In this document: positions 25,941-34,772 of the stretch, piece by piece
Layout of the letters: every line of letters starts with the position of its first letter
Position numbering within the stretch: the first letter of the stretch is position 1
NCBI GenBank assembly: GCA_025965155.1
Contig: JAOPXN010000017.1
Coordinates: forward strand, 1 to 64,000
Source: Propionibacteriaceae bacterium
Lineage (GTDB): Bacteria; Actinomycetota; Actinomycetes; Propionibacteriales; Propionibacteriaceae
Reading direction: 5' to 3'
DNA length: 64,000 nucleotides
Made by a program: the position numbers and the translations under genes
Notes under the pieces: generated by a model
Seen by the model: only the letters and a program-made list of their open reading frames with translations
Told to the model about the DNA's origin: nothing
The model's database searches: none

Positions 25941-26816
25941 CGAGTACAGCCCGAGCAGGCACTGACTTTGGCGGCGATCACCACCGAGGGCACCTTCGAT
26001 GCTGCTGCCCAGCGGTTGCATCTGACTCCGTCCGCAGTGAGCCAACGGGTCCGCGCGCTCGAGATTGCCATCGGAAGGCCGGTCCTGCGACGGGTGCGAC
26101 CGGTGGAGCTGACGCCAGCCGGCGAAGCGGTGGTGAGGTTCGGCCGGCAGTTGGAGCTGCTGTCATCCGACCTGTCCGACCAGCTCGAGCCCAGCGAGAA
26201 CGGCTCCACCCCCCGCATCACGCTTGTAGTGAACAGCGACTCCCTCCACACCTGGGCCCTGCCCGGGCTCGTCAAGGCGGCCGACCACGTGCAGCTCACC
26301 ATCCTGCGCGAGGACCAGGACCACTCTCTCGAGCTACTGCGACGGGGCACAGCGCATGGAGCCGTGACCGCGACCGGGACGCCCATGCCCGGCTGCAGCT
26401 CCCGGCCGCTGGGCGTGATGCGCTACCGACCAGTCTGCACACCCGCTTTCGCCGCGAAGTGGTTCGCCGATGGCGTCACCGGCACCACACTTGCCACGGC
26501 TCCCGTGGTGACCTACGACGACAAGGACGACCTGCAGGACCGCTACCTCAGGCGCCAGTGCCGCACGACCCTGCAGCCACCGAGGCACTACGTGCCGGCG
26601 ACACACGAACTCGGACAAGCCATCCAGCTGGGACTCGGATGGGGGATGCTGCCCGACCTGCAGCTCGCCGGGCTGGACTCCGGAACGGTCACTGCGCTCA
26701 CCCCGTCAGCCCACCTCGACGTACCCCTCCACTGGCAACAGTGGCGCCTCACCTCGACCGCGCTGGACCACGTCGCCTCCGCAATCACCGAGAGCGCACA
26801 AGCTCTCCAGCCCTAG
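25935..26816 (+). CDS. argP: LysR-family regulator ArgP/LysG
   Basis: A 293-residue LysR-type regulator. The winged HTH covers residues 9-65 (ALTLAAITTEGTFDAAAQRL, then PSAVSQRVRALE), followed by a periplasmic-binding-like effector domain ending with a LGWGMLPDLQ stretch, as in ArgP/IciA/LysG. It senses lysine or arginine and activates the divergent exporter gene. A perfect palindrome covers its start codon. It may also start at the second Met. Confidence 0.92.
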   Translation: MMRVQPEQALTLAAITTEGTFDAAAQRLHLTPSAVSQRVRALEIAIGRPVLRRVRPVELTPAGEAVVRFGRQLELLSSDLSDQLEPSENGSTPRITLVVNSDSLHTWALPGLVKAADHVQLTILREDQDHSLELLRRGTAHGAVTATGTPMPGCSSRPLGVMRYRPVCTPAFAAKWFADGVTGTTLATAPVVTYDDKDDLQDRYLRRQCRTTLQPPRHYVPATHELGQAIQLGLGWGMLPDLQLAGLDSGTVTALTPSAHLDVPLHWQQWRLTSTALDHVASAITESAQALQP

Positions 26817-26933
26817 CCGCAGGGTGCCCGGCGGCGACGTCCCCAGCATCAACCGTGATGGCAAGCCATCCGGAAACAGGGCTGAATAGGCCGACGCTCA
26901 ATCCATAGTTCCGAGTCGCCTTTGTGCCAGGAG

Positions 26934-27804
26934 CTACGCCACTCCACTCCCGATTTCCGCCTGTCGGAACGCTTTGAGGGCAGAGTTCCGCGCGAGTGTC
27001 AGCGCCTCGGTAAGGGGGCGTTCGCGGTGCTCGGCTGAGAGAATCTCGACGCCCCAGGGGCCGTCGAAGCCCACCTGCTGCATGGCGCGGATGAAGCCGG
27101 CGATGTCTTGGGCTCCGTGGCCAATGAGGGTACGGCGGTCGCGGGTGTCTTCGAACAGGGTCCCGACCGCTTCACGGTGGGCATCGCTCAGTTCGACGCC
27201 GAAGACGATATTCGGGTCAAGACACTGCACGAGTTGCGGCAGGGTCGTGTCGGCGCGGAAGACGCCAGAAGTCGACCAGCAGTCCGGCGGACGGATGGTC
27301 GGCCGCTCGGATCAGGTCAGCGCCTTGCGGCATTGAGCCGATGAAGCCGAAAGGGAGCGGTTCGAGCGCCACTCGGGTTCCTACCGTCGCCGCTTCGTTG
27401 GCAACTTGGCGGAGCGGTTTGACGAACGGCGTGATGTCGTCCACTGGCGATCCGAATGCGGTTCCTATTTTGACGAACGAGGCCTGCAGCTCGTGTGCAG
27501 CTTCCAGCAGCAGCTCCCAGGTCCCGCGCCAGCTGAGGTCGTCCTCGCGCCACCAACCGGAGGCGAGTTCAACTTCTACGTGCCGGAGCCCGGCGGCCTC
27601 GATCTCGGCCCGGATGGCAGGAAAGCCGACCGTCTCGCGAATCACCCGCAGATCATCCTGGCCGAAACCGATACCCGCCCAGCCAGTCGACGCCACTGCG
27701 TGTATCCGGTCAACCGCCGAGAACGGGCTGATTTCTGGATCGTCGAGCGGCGCGACGTTGCCAGCGCTGGTCCAGCACGTCGCGACGAGTGATGGCGTGC
27801 TCAC
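26934..27804 (-). pseudogene. sugar-phosphate isomerase/epimerase (TIM barrel), frameshifted
   Basis: Two adjoining frames together make one xylose-isomerase-like TIM-barrel protein of about 290 residues, the usual length. The first frame (27804 to about 27264, GTG start) covers the N-terminal two thirds, with KIGTAFG and ALEPLPFGF. It breaks right after LLVDFW and runs on in a wrong frame for about 15 residues. The second frame then continues with the expected FRADTTLPQL, IVFGVELSDA and C-terminus. One extra or two missing bases at about 27264 explain this. It is either a recent mutation or an assembly error. It resembles IolE/hydroxypyruvate isomerase-like proteins; the GTGA overlap with the 38-residue frame shows coupling. 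Confidence 0.75.
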
Positions 27805-27917
27805 GCCTGCGGGCCGATGTCGACGAAGACCTTTTCGGCTGCCGGACGGGCGGCGTCCGCAGGGTCAATCGTTGCCCACCCGTCTTCCGAGCCCGGGCTC
27901 TTGTGGTTGTCACTCAT
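27801..27917 (-). CDS. 38-residue micro-ORF in a carbohydrate operon
   Basis: A short frame with a clear ribosome site (AAGGA six bases before ATG), ending with TGA inside the GTG start of the isomerase gene (GTGA overlap). That spacing supports real translation. The product is polar and acidic (starts MSDNHKSPGSEDGW, ends VFVDIGPQA) with no membrane helix or signal. I recognise no family. It may serve mainly to couple translation of the next gene, or may be a small conserved subunit. Confidence 0.5.
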   Translation of the reverse strand: MSDNHKSPGSEDGWATIDPADAARPAAEKVFVDIGPQA

Positions 27918-27939
27918 CAGGATCCTTTCGGTCGGTCGA

Positions 27940-28991
27940 TCAGTCGAGGTCGATGATGGAGCGGGTGCGGATCGACTCGGCGGCAGCTTGGGCTATGTGG
28001 ATGGCTACAAGTCCGTCGCGCGGCGGCGTCCGGTTGACGCCCGTCCCGGCTGCCAGCAAAGTGAACGCGTCAGTCTCAGCGCGGAAGGCGCGTTCGAACC
28101 GTTCGATGAATTGGTCGTAGCGAGGGCCGGGTGGATTGGTCTCCGGTTCGGTCGAGGTCATCGGTGTGCGGGCGTCGAAGCCGGCTCCGAACGAGTCGAG
28201 TGTGCCGAAGACCTCGAGCGCACGTCCTGGCCAGCCCCGTTGCGACGCAGACCGCTCACCGTGGCGACAGCTCCGGACTCCAGGACCAGGACCGCCAAGG
28301 CTGAGTCGACGTCGCCGTAGTCGGCATGGATCGGAGCGTCGAGGACGGAGCCGGTAGCCCAGACGCTGCGGACGCGTTGGCCAGTGACCCACGGAATTGT
28401 GTCGAAGTCGTGGATGAGCATGTCGAGCCAGATGCCACCGGAGGTCGGAACGTAGTCGGGTGAGAGGGCACGATGATCATGCTCGGTCGCGGTGACGGCC
28501 CGTACGGTTCCAGCGTCACCGGCAAGGATGCGCTGGCGCAATAGCTGGTGGCCGGGGTCGTATCGGCGCTGGAAGGCGACCATAACTTCGGTACCGATGT
28601 CGTCCAGTTCGTCCGCCAACGCGGTGAGCTGTTTCGGATCGAGCGCCAGCGGCTTCTCCATGAGTGACGGCACCCCGGCGCGCGCGATCTGTAGGGCAAG
28701 GGCCGGATGGGTGTTCGTCGAGGTCGCGACGACGACGCCGTCGAGAGCACTAAGTTCTTCGGCCAACCCGACGCCAGCGGTCACCGTGGCGACTCGTCCA
28801 CGCGGCGCGAGGTTTCCGGCCAACGCGGGCGGGGCGTCTGGCTGGATCGCGGCGCAGACGTGGTCAACCGAGACTGCGAGCCGGGCCCGGTCACGGCCCA
28901 TCAGCACCACCTCCTCGACCCGGGCGCTCTGGGCAAGGTTGCGGGCGTGCATGAGGCCGATCCGGCCCGTACCTAGAACTCCGATGCGCAT
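27940..28991 (-). pseudogene. Gfo/Idh/MocA oxidoreductase, frameshifted
   Basis: Together two frames give a Gfo/Idh/MocA NAD(P)-dependent oxidoreductase of about 350 residues. The first frame (from ATG 28991) holds the Rossmann motif GVLGTGRIG, the EKPLAL catalytic-Lys motif and the GGIWLDMLIHDFD motif. It leaves frame after the Asp-Val codons at about 28222. The second frame resumes with LEVFGTLDSFGAG and the normal C-terminus. A single-base loss explains it. This is the second single frameshift within about 1 kb in this operon. A paralogue of the same family (29080-30087) is intact. Confidence 0.78.
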
Positions 28992-29079
28992 TGACGTCCG
29001 AGTCCTTTCGCTGAGCTCAAAGCCGACACCGGAGAACTATGGCCGTGGTTTGCGGCGACCACATTTCTGTGACCTGACG

Positions 29080-30087
29080 TCAAGGGGCAGGTCGGACGTC
29101 GTCGAGGCGGACAGGTCGGTGTTCGCGCAGCGATCTGGTGCAGGCCTCGGCAATCCAGCTGGCCTCGAGCCCATCGGTGATCGTGCAGGGGGACGTCTGC
29201 TGACCAGATGCCACCCTCAGGAAGGTGTCGATCTCGATCCTGAATGCCTCGGCGAACCGGTCCATGAAGAAGGCGTGGGCCGGCCCGGCCGGAAAGTGGA
29301 CCTCGGGGTCGGCTGAGCGGAGTGGGAGACCGTCGTCGAGCCCGGCGGCGACCGAACCGGCCGAGCCGTGGAGCTCGAGGCGGACGTCGTAGCCCTGCGC
29401 GTTGTAACGGGTGTTCGAGATGACGCCGATTGTGCCGTCATCGAACGTCAGGAGTGCCGAGGAGGTGTCGACGTCGCCAGCATCGGCGAAGAACGCCTCG
29501 CCCCGGTTGCTTCCGGTGGCGTACACCTCGGTGACCTCACGCCCGGTGGCCCAGCGAACCGCGTCGAAGTCGTGGATGGCGCAGTCACGGAAGATGCCGC
29601 CGGACCCGGCTACGTAGGCAGCGGGAGGGGGTGCCGGGTCCATCGTGGTCGAGCGGATTGTGGTGAGCCATCCCAGCTCGCCCGCGTCCAGAGCTGCTTT
29701 GGCGGCCACGAAGGAGGGATCAAAGCGGCGTGGGAACCCGATCTGCACGGCAGTCCCGGACCGTTGAACAGCCTCGATGAGGTCACCAACGACGTACGGG
29801 TCCTCGGCCACGGGCTTCTCGCAGAAGGTGGGAACACCTGCTGCCACCGCTGCCCGCAGCAGTGCCAGGTGGGTGGGGGTCGAGGAGGCGATCACCACCC
29901 CGTCCAGACCGCTCGCGAGCAGCTCGTCCACGCTGGACACCGGGGTAGCCCCGAACGTGGCCGCAGTCGCCTCAGCCACGCCCGGGGCCGCGTCGGTGAC
30001 GAGAAGCTGGTCGACGTGGTCGTTCTTGCTGAGGGTCTCGGCATGAAACGCCCCGATCCGGCCAAGTCCGATGAGTCCGATGCGCAT
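29080..30087 (-). CDS. Gfo/Idh/MocA oxidoreductase (inositol 2-dehydrogenase-like)
   Basis: A 335-residue NAD(P)-dependent oxidoreductase. The N-terminal Rossmann fold has GLIGLGRIG (residues 4-12), the catalytic-Lys motif CEKPVAED is near residue 93, and IFRDCAIHDFD contains the conserved Asp and His of the active site near residues 167-177. The closest pattern is inositol 2-dehydrogenase (IolG-like), but family members oxidise many sugars and cyclitols. It lies 24 nt after the PhyH-like gene on the same strand and upstream of a frameshifted paralogue, within a LacI-controlled operon. Confidence 0.85.
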   Translation of the reverse strand: MRIGLIGLGRIGAFHAETLSKNDHVDQLLVTDAAPGVAEATAATFGATPVSSVDELLASGLDGVVIASSTPTHLALLRAAVAAGVPTFCEKPVAEDPYVVGDLIEAVQRSGTAVQIGFPRRFDPSFVAAKAALDAGELGWLTTIRSTTMDPAPPPAAYVAGSGGIFRDCAIHDFDAVRWATGREVTEVYATGSNRGEAFFADAGDVDTSSALLTFDDGTIGVISNTRYNAQGYDVRLELHGSAGSVAAGLDDGLPLRSADPEVHFPAGPAHAFFMDRFAEAFRIEIDTFLRVASGQQTSPCTITDGLEASWIAEACTRSLREHRPVRLDDVRPAP

Positions 30088-30111
30088 TGTTCTCCTTCAG
30101 TAGACGGACGG

Positions 30112-31308
30112 TCAGATCTCGTCGGTGCGGTGACGGGTCGCGTACGCGTCGAGGGCCTCGGCGACCTGGTCGGCGTTCCAGTCCTCGGCGAGCGCCTGCT
30201 CGATCAGCGCGGTCTGCGCCAACGGGGTCAGACCGTCAACGTTCTCGTCCAGGTCGAGATTGCTGGGGAAGGGGTAGCCCTCCGCGGCGCAACTGATTGC
30301 GTTCGACAGGTTGGCCGCGTCGACTCCGGCAGCGCGGCGGGATCGGAGCACCGGGTAGACCGCCTTGGACACCTTCACCCGGTCCACGGTCTCCATCGCC
30401 CGTCCGAACGCGGACGACACCTGGAGGAGGTTCGCCATCCGCTGCACGTCGGCAGAGACATTGTTTCCCGCGCCGTGGAACAGAGCCGGGTTGAAGAACG
30501 CGGCGTCACCCTTGGCCAGCGGCAGCTGGATGTAGCGCTCCGCGAAGAACGTCCGGAACTCCGGCAGCCGCCATGCCAGGTAGCCGGGGGCGTACTGGTG
30601 GGAGTAGGGCAAGTACATGGTCGGCCCGCTCTCCACCGGCATGTCGGAGTGCGCAACCGCGCCCTGCAGGGTCAGCACCGGCGAGAGCAGATGCACCTGA
30701 GCCGGGTAGCTTGCGGCGACCTTGTTGGACAAGAAGCCGAGGTGGTAGTCGCGGTGTGGGTCCTGTGCCTTCCCACCGGGCCGCACGACGTTGACCTGAG
30801 ACGTCATCTGGTAGCCAGGGCCCAGCCAGGCTCGGCTGATCAGGGCCAGGATGTCGTTGCCGTAGTAGTCAATGAAGGTGCCGGGGTCGCGAACGGCCAA
30901 CTTCTCCAGCGCGTTCCACACCCGGTCGTTGGCGCCGGCCTTGGCGAAGTGGTCGTTGCGGCTCCCGTTCGCCTTCTCCGCAGCAATGATCTCCTCGAAC
31001 GTCGACGTAGCCCGGTCGATCACCGTGTGGTCGGGAAACGCACCCTTGAACGCCACCACCCCCGGGCCGTCAGTAAGAGCCCGGACCAACTCAGCCTCCA
31101 CCTCGAGCCGGCCCTGCTCCGACTCGATGGAGAGGCGCAGCGCGTGAGCGTCGTAGATCAGCACGTTGCGCTGCACGTCAGCCGCGTGCGGGTAGTCCGC
31201 GAGATCGGTGGCCTGGTCGACCAGGGCGGCGAACTCCTCGACCCTGCAGTCAGTCTCGACGTAGCGGGCCGGTCGGGTGGTCGGGGCGGGCGTAACGGTG
31301 GTGGGCAT
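30112..31308 (-). CDS. phytanoyl-CoA dioxygenase (PhyH)-family protein
   Basis: A 398-residue Fe(II)/2-oxoglutarate-dependent dioxygenase. The iron ligands are His185 and Asp187 in DPHRDYH and His278 in ALFHGAGNN; SGPTMYLPYSHQ lies between them on the double-stranded beta-helix. PhyH enzymes hydroxylate carbon chains of lipids or small metabolites. As the first gene of a carbohydrate operon it may act on a sugar- or cyclitol-derived substrate (inference). The start ATG 31308 follows AAGGAGAG; longer frames are unsupported. Confidence 0.8.
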   Translation of the reverse strand: MPTTVTPAPTTRPARYVETDCRVEEFAALVDQATDLADYPHAADVQRNVLIYDAHALRLSIESEQGRLEVEAELVRALTDGPGVVAFKGAFPDHTVIDRATSTFEEIIAAEKANGSRNDHFAKAGANDRVWNALEKLAVRDPGTFIDYYGNDILALISRAWLGPGYQMTSQVNVVRPGGKAQDPHRDYHLGFLSNKVAASYPAQVHLLSPVLTLQGAVAHSDMPVESGPTMYLPYSHQYAPGYLAWRLPEFRTFFAERYIQLPLAKGDAAFFNPALFHGAGNNVSADVQRMANLLQVSSAFGRAMETVDRVKVSKAVYPVLRSRRAAGVDAANLSNAISCAAEGYPFPSNLDLDENVDGLTPLAQTALIEQALAEDWNADQVAEALDAYATRHRTDEI

Positions 31309-31327
31309 GACTCTCCTTCGGTCGGTT

Positions 31328-31341
31328 TCCGCCAAAGCGGA
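31328..31341. promoter_or_regulatory. palindrome upstream of the PhyH-like gene
   Basis: TCCGC-CAAA-GCGGA, 20 nt upstream of the PhyH-like start codon and on the side of the divergent LacI-type gene (31451). Position and symmetry suit an operator for that regulator. The arms are short (5 bp), so this is a suggestion only. Confidence 0.35.
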
Positions 31342-31450
31342 CTGCTCGCGGAGGCTCTGGCTGCGGTGTTGTGCGGGTGACAGCCACCCTAGTAGAGAAT
31401 GAGGCCGTAAAGTCGTCCAAAAACCATCAAAATCACCTCAGAGGACCGGC

Positions 31451-32485
31451 ATGCGTTCGCATCGGATTCGTGACATCGCCGACCAGGCCGGCCTCAGTGA
31501 AGCCACCGTCGACAGGGTCCTGAACCATCGCCCTGGTGTCAGGGACAGCACCGCGGCCCAGGTGCAGCGAGCGATCGCTGACCTCGACCGTCAACGTGAC
31601 CAGGTGCAGCTTGGCGGCCGGACGTTCCGGCTCGACCTGGTGATGCAGGCCCCGGCGCGGTTCAGCTCGGCAGTACGCGCCGCGTTGGAGGCCGAGCTGC
31701 CTGGCCTACGCCCGGCGGTCATCCGTAGCCGCTTCCACTTTCGGGAGGAGGGGTCACCGGCAGAACTGGTCCAGATCCTCGACGCGATCGCGCACCAGGG
31801 CTCGGCCGGCGTCCTGCTCAAAGCACCCGATGACCCGATGGTCATCGACGCAGTCAACCGGCTCCACGACCTGCAGATACCCGTGGTCACCGTGGTCACT
31901 GACCTGCCGCTGAGTCGTCGTATCGGCTACGTAGGCATCGACAACCGGGCGGCTGGTGCCACCGCCGCCTACCTCATCAGTCGGATGTCGGAAGATCCGT
32001 CCGCCTCAGTGCTGGTGACGTTGAGCAGCAGCAGCTTCCGCGGCGAGGAGGAACGTGAGATGGGGTTCCGCTCTGCCATGCGGACCCTGGCGCCCGACCG
32101 CACCATCCGCGAGGTGTCAGAGACAGACGGTCTCGACGCGTCGATGCTGGCCGCGGTCGCCCACGCCCTGGACGATGACCCTGCGATCGGTGCCGTCTAC
32201 TCGATCGGTGGCGGCAACACCGCGACCTTGGAAGCCTTCCGTCGGGCTGGTCGTCTACCGGCGGCGTTCATTGCCCATGACCTTGACGGCGACAACACCA
32301 CCCTGCTCCGCCAACAGCGCATCACCGCCGTACTCCACCACGATCTGCGCGCCGACATGCGGCAGGCCTGCCAGCTGATCCTGCAGGCCCACCGGGCACT
32401 CCCGGGACGGCCCCAATCCACACCCTCTCAGATACAGGTGATCACACCGTTCAACCAACCGAGGTCATTCCCGGCCAGTGCCTAG
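31451..32485 (+). CDS. LacI-family transcriptional regulator with sugar-binding domain
   Basis: A 344-residue regulator. The LacI-type HTH lies at the extreme N-terminus (RIRDIADQAGLSEATVDRVL, residues 5-24) with a hinge region after it. The effector domain resembles periplasmic sugar-binding proteins (SIGGGNTATLEA, AFIAHDLDGDN). The DNA-binding helix has ATVDRVLN instead of the usual TVSRVLN. It is divergent from the PhyH/oxidoreductase operon and probably represses it until a sugar or cyclitol is present. Confidence 0.88.
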   Translation: MRSHRIRDIADQAGLSEATVDRVLNHRPGVRDSTAAQVQRAIADLDRQRDQVQLGGRTFRLDLVMQAPARFSSAVRAALEAELPGLRPAVIRSRFHFREEGSPAELVQILDAIAHQGSAGVLLKAPDDPMVIDAVNRLHDLQIPVVTVVTDLPLSRRIGYVGIDNRAAGATAAYLISRMSEDPSASVLVTLSSSSFRGEEEREMGFRSAMRTLAPDRTIREVSETDGLDASMLAAVAHALDDDPAIGAVYSIGGGNTATLEAFRRAGRLPAAFIAHDLDGDNTTLLRQQRITAVLHHDLRADMRQACQLILQAHRALPGRPQSTPSQIQVITPFNQPRSFPASA

Positions 32486-32505
32486 CTCCGACTCGGCCCT
32501 TTGCC

Positions 32506-33624
32506 TTAGCCCGTGGTGGAGCCTCTGTCGCTTGGCCCCCAAAACCATGTCACACGAGCTGACCGTCTCCTTTCATCCAGCCATGCCTCAAACAACCGGC
32601 GCCGCACCAGATGACGAGTTGCTTCGTTGACCAAGACGGGTCGCGATTCCAGCACCAGAGCGACCGCGTGAACCTCCAGCTCAACCTCCAACGTCTGGCC
32701 GACGGCCACCTTTGCCCGAGCAGACTCGTTACTCATCGCCCCTTCAGTTCGGTCACGGAATGCGGCAACTGGGCGCGCCCGAGAGAGTAGGTCTGCGGCA
32801 ATGACTTGGGTCACGCCGCTCTTTCGTCCTTCGCGTGCGGCGGCCATGACAGCCTCGAGTGGGTTGGCACTCAGCTGTCTCCTCTGCTCCGCAAGGTCAC
32901 CCGCCACGGTTTCGGTCCAAGCGAGGACGACGGTGGCAAGGTCGTCGCTGTGAGCGGCGAGCCAGCGGTCTACTTCCCCGCCCACTGTTCTAAAGCGCAA
33001 CGCTTCTAATTCGGCCTGGCGTGTCACCAGCGCACTGAACTGGTCAATATTGAGGCCACGGTCACGCATCCACGCCTCAGTATCGTCGCGTCCGAAGAGT
33101 CTCTTGTCCCGTCTGAAGGCGTCGGCGGCTTGTTGGAGCTCAGTTGGCGAGAGCGAGACAGGATCTTGTTCAAGTTCCTGCAGTATTAAGCAGCCGTCAA
33201 TAATGGTCCGCATTAGAGCCCGGTCTTGGAATATAATGTCTATGCCCGCGAGCGCTTCAGCAACCTCAACCCGCGTGCCGTTCACCTCAAGAAGGTCTGT
33301 ATCAGCAGCGCGGACAACTCCGCGTAACGGCCACGGTAGACCGTTGGCAGGAGCGACAGACAGCGAGACTGTGGGTCCATTGGCACAGCGGATGATCAAA
33401 TCATGATGTCGGGAGCCGTCGTATGCCTCGGTGTCGCTGATCAGGTGGAAACGGTAGTCTGGAAACTTCTCTCGCAACTGCGAGACACTCAAGCGTGAGT
33501 GCTCTTCGGAATCGTCAGCTAGGTTCGCGAGAAGTGCTAGCGCGTCTGTGTATACCTCGTCTGGCTCCAGCTCATTTTGCCGGCCGGGCGTTGACAGGTG
33601 GCGTAGGTGCGCAGTGGTAGTCAT
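32506..33624 (-). CDS. RiPP maturation protein (PpiC/SurA-related)
   Basis: A 372-residue soluble protein without a signal peptide. The helical C-terminal two thirds (QDRALMRTIIDGCLI, TELQQAADAFRRDKRLFG, WMRDRGLNIDQFSALVTRQAE) resemble the substrate-binding helices of PpiC/SurA-type foldases. Proteins of this type sit beside ATP-grasp peptide ligases and short precursor genes in bacterial peptide-maturation clusters, and probably hold or present the precursor. It is the last gene of the minus-strand RiPP operon, 54 nt after the ATP-grasp gene. The C-terminal tail is basic (about 10 Arg/Lys in the last 40). Confidence 0.72.
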   Translation of the reverse strand: MTTTAHLRHLSTPGRQNELEPDEVYTDALALLANLADDSEEHSRLSVSQLREKFPDYRFHLISDTEAYDGSRHHDLIIRCANGPTVSLSVAPANGLPWPLRGVVRAADTDLLEVNGTRVEVAEALAGIDIIFQDRALMRTIIDGCLILQELEQDPVSLSPTELQQAADAFRRDKRLFGRDDTEAWMRDRGLNIDQFSALVTRQAELEALRFRTVGGEVDRWLAAHSDDLATVVLAWTETVAGDLAEQRRQLSANPLEAVMAAAREGRKSGVTQVIAADLLSRARPVAAFRDRTEGAMSNESARAKVAVGQTLEVELEVHAVALVLESRPVLVNEATRHLVRRRLFEAWLDERRRSARVTWFWGPSDRGSTTG

Positions 33625-33678
33625 GTCTTCCTAGCCTTATTGGTCATGGTTTATCCAACATATTGAAGTTTCTGTCTC

Positions 33679-34698
33679 TCAGGCGATTCGCTGCGAGGCA
33701 CACGCTCTCAACCGCTGATTTGACGTTGCCCGGTCGGACAGTAGGCGCGCCATTGCGCCCGAGATGGGCATTCCGGTGGTTTCCTCGATCCAGAGGTACT
33801 GGCCGTTTGGGTTCACCTCGAGAAAGACCGTTTGAGAATCGGGCGTTACGATCAAGTCGATGGCGCCATAGCTCAGGCCAAGGCTGTTCACCAACGCAAC
33901 ACATCTGGCTGCAATCTCGGGCGGCAGTGCATACGCCTCGATCGAAGTATGTTGCAGGTCTAGTCGACGCCAATCATGCCGGCTGTGGTTGGTCGACTGG
34001 GACAGGATCGCCGCCGCGAACACCTCATCGCCGACGACGGTGACACGGAGTTCCACATCCTTAGGCACCGTCGACTGAACCGTCATCGGGGAATGTCTCC
34101 AGGCATCTACGTGGACAAGATCCTTTGGCCGAAGTGGTTCTGTCAACCGGGATACTATGCCGCCCTGCTCGTCCAAAAGCCGCTGGCTCGGGGCGCAACG
34201 CTTCGTGATGAAGGCGCTCGGGTCCGTCTTGACCGCCTCGAGAAAGGTATCCGGATCATTGCCAATAAAGGTGGGTGGGATTGTGAATCCCATCTGAGCT
34301 GCCCGGCGCAGCTGGGTTGCCTTATGAGTAGCTTGCGCAATCACATGGGCGGTCGCTGGGATACAAGGGACGTCCATGAGGGTCCACAGGTCACTCAGCG
34401 TTGCGGCGGCGTCGGCCTCAGCGGTTGCGCGCGCGGCGTTCCCCAGCCCGTTGTTGCGGCAGATCGGCGTACCGGGCCGGCGTACCCAGATCGCTTGGAC
34501 TGCATCCAGAGAAAGCTCCACCTGGTCGAAGACCAGAGTCCCTCCAAGGGCCCCGCTGTCGTCAAGACTGATACTGAGAACAGCCTGGTCGGGAAACAAC
34601 GAGCCGTCGAAGCGAACACACTCCACACCAAGCGCGCATAGCTCAGCCTCGACAGCGTCCGCGTGGATGTCCGCGGCCCCACTCAGGATCAGAATCAT
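33679..34698 (-). CDS. ATP-grasp ribosomal peptide ligase
   Basis: A 339-residue ATP-grasp enzyme of the MvdC/MvdD-like (graspetide ligase) type. The N-terminal pre-ATP-grasp domain includes VQAIWVRRPGTP, typical of these ligases. The ATP-binding core has FITKRCAPSQR and VELRVTVVGDEVFAA, and the metal-binding end is FLEVNPNGQYLWIE. Known members link Ser/Thr/Lys side chains to Asp/Glu side chains in a precursor peptide by macrolactone or lactam bonds. The start ATG follows AAAGGATATGA. It is separated from the precursor gene by a hairpin. Confidence 0.85.
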   Translation of the reverse strand: MILILSGAADIHADAVEAELCALGVECVRFDGSLFPDQAVLSISLDDSGALGGTLVFDQVELSLDAVQAIWVRRPGTPICRNNGLGNAARATAEADAAATLSDLWTLMDVPCIPATAHVIAQATHKATQLRRAAQMGFTIPPTFIGNDPDTFLEAVKTDPSAFITKRCAPSQRLLDEQGGIVSRLTEPLRPKDLVHVDAWRHSPMTVQSTVPKDVELRVTVVGDEVFAAAILSQSTNHSRHDWRRLDLQHTSIEAYALPPEIAARCVALVNSLGLSYGAIDLIVTPDSQTVFLEVNPNGQYLWIEETTGMPISGAMARLLSDRATSNQRLRACASQRIA

Positions 34699-34736
34699 TC
34701 ATATCCTTTCTAGTTCGGTGCGTGCCAGCCTCGACA

Positions 34737-34766
34737 GGGCGCCCGCGTGCAAGGACGCGGGCGCCC
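34737..34766 (-). terminator. attenuator-like hairpin between precursor and ligase genes
   Basis: A 12-bp perfect stem (34737-34748 with 34755-34766) and a 6-nt loop in the 74-nt gap after the precursor stop codon. Partial termination or mRNA protection here would give more precursor than enzyme, as is common in RiPP operons. Confidence 0.65.
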
Positions 34767-34772
34767 CTAGAC

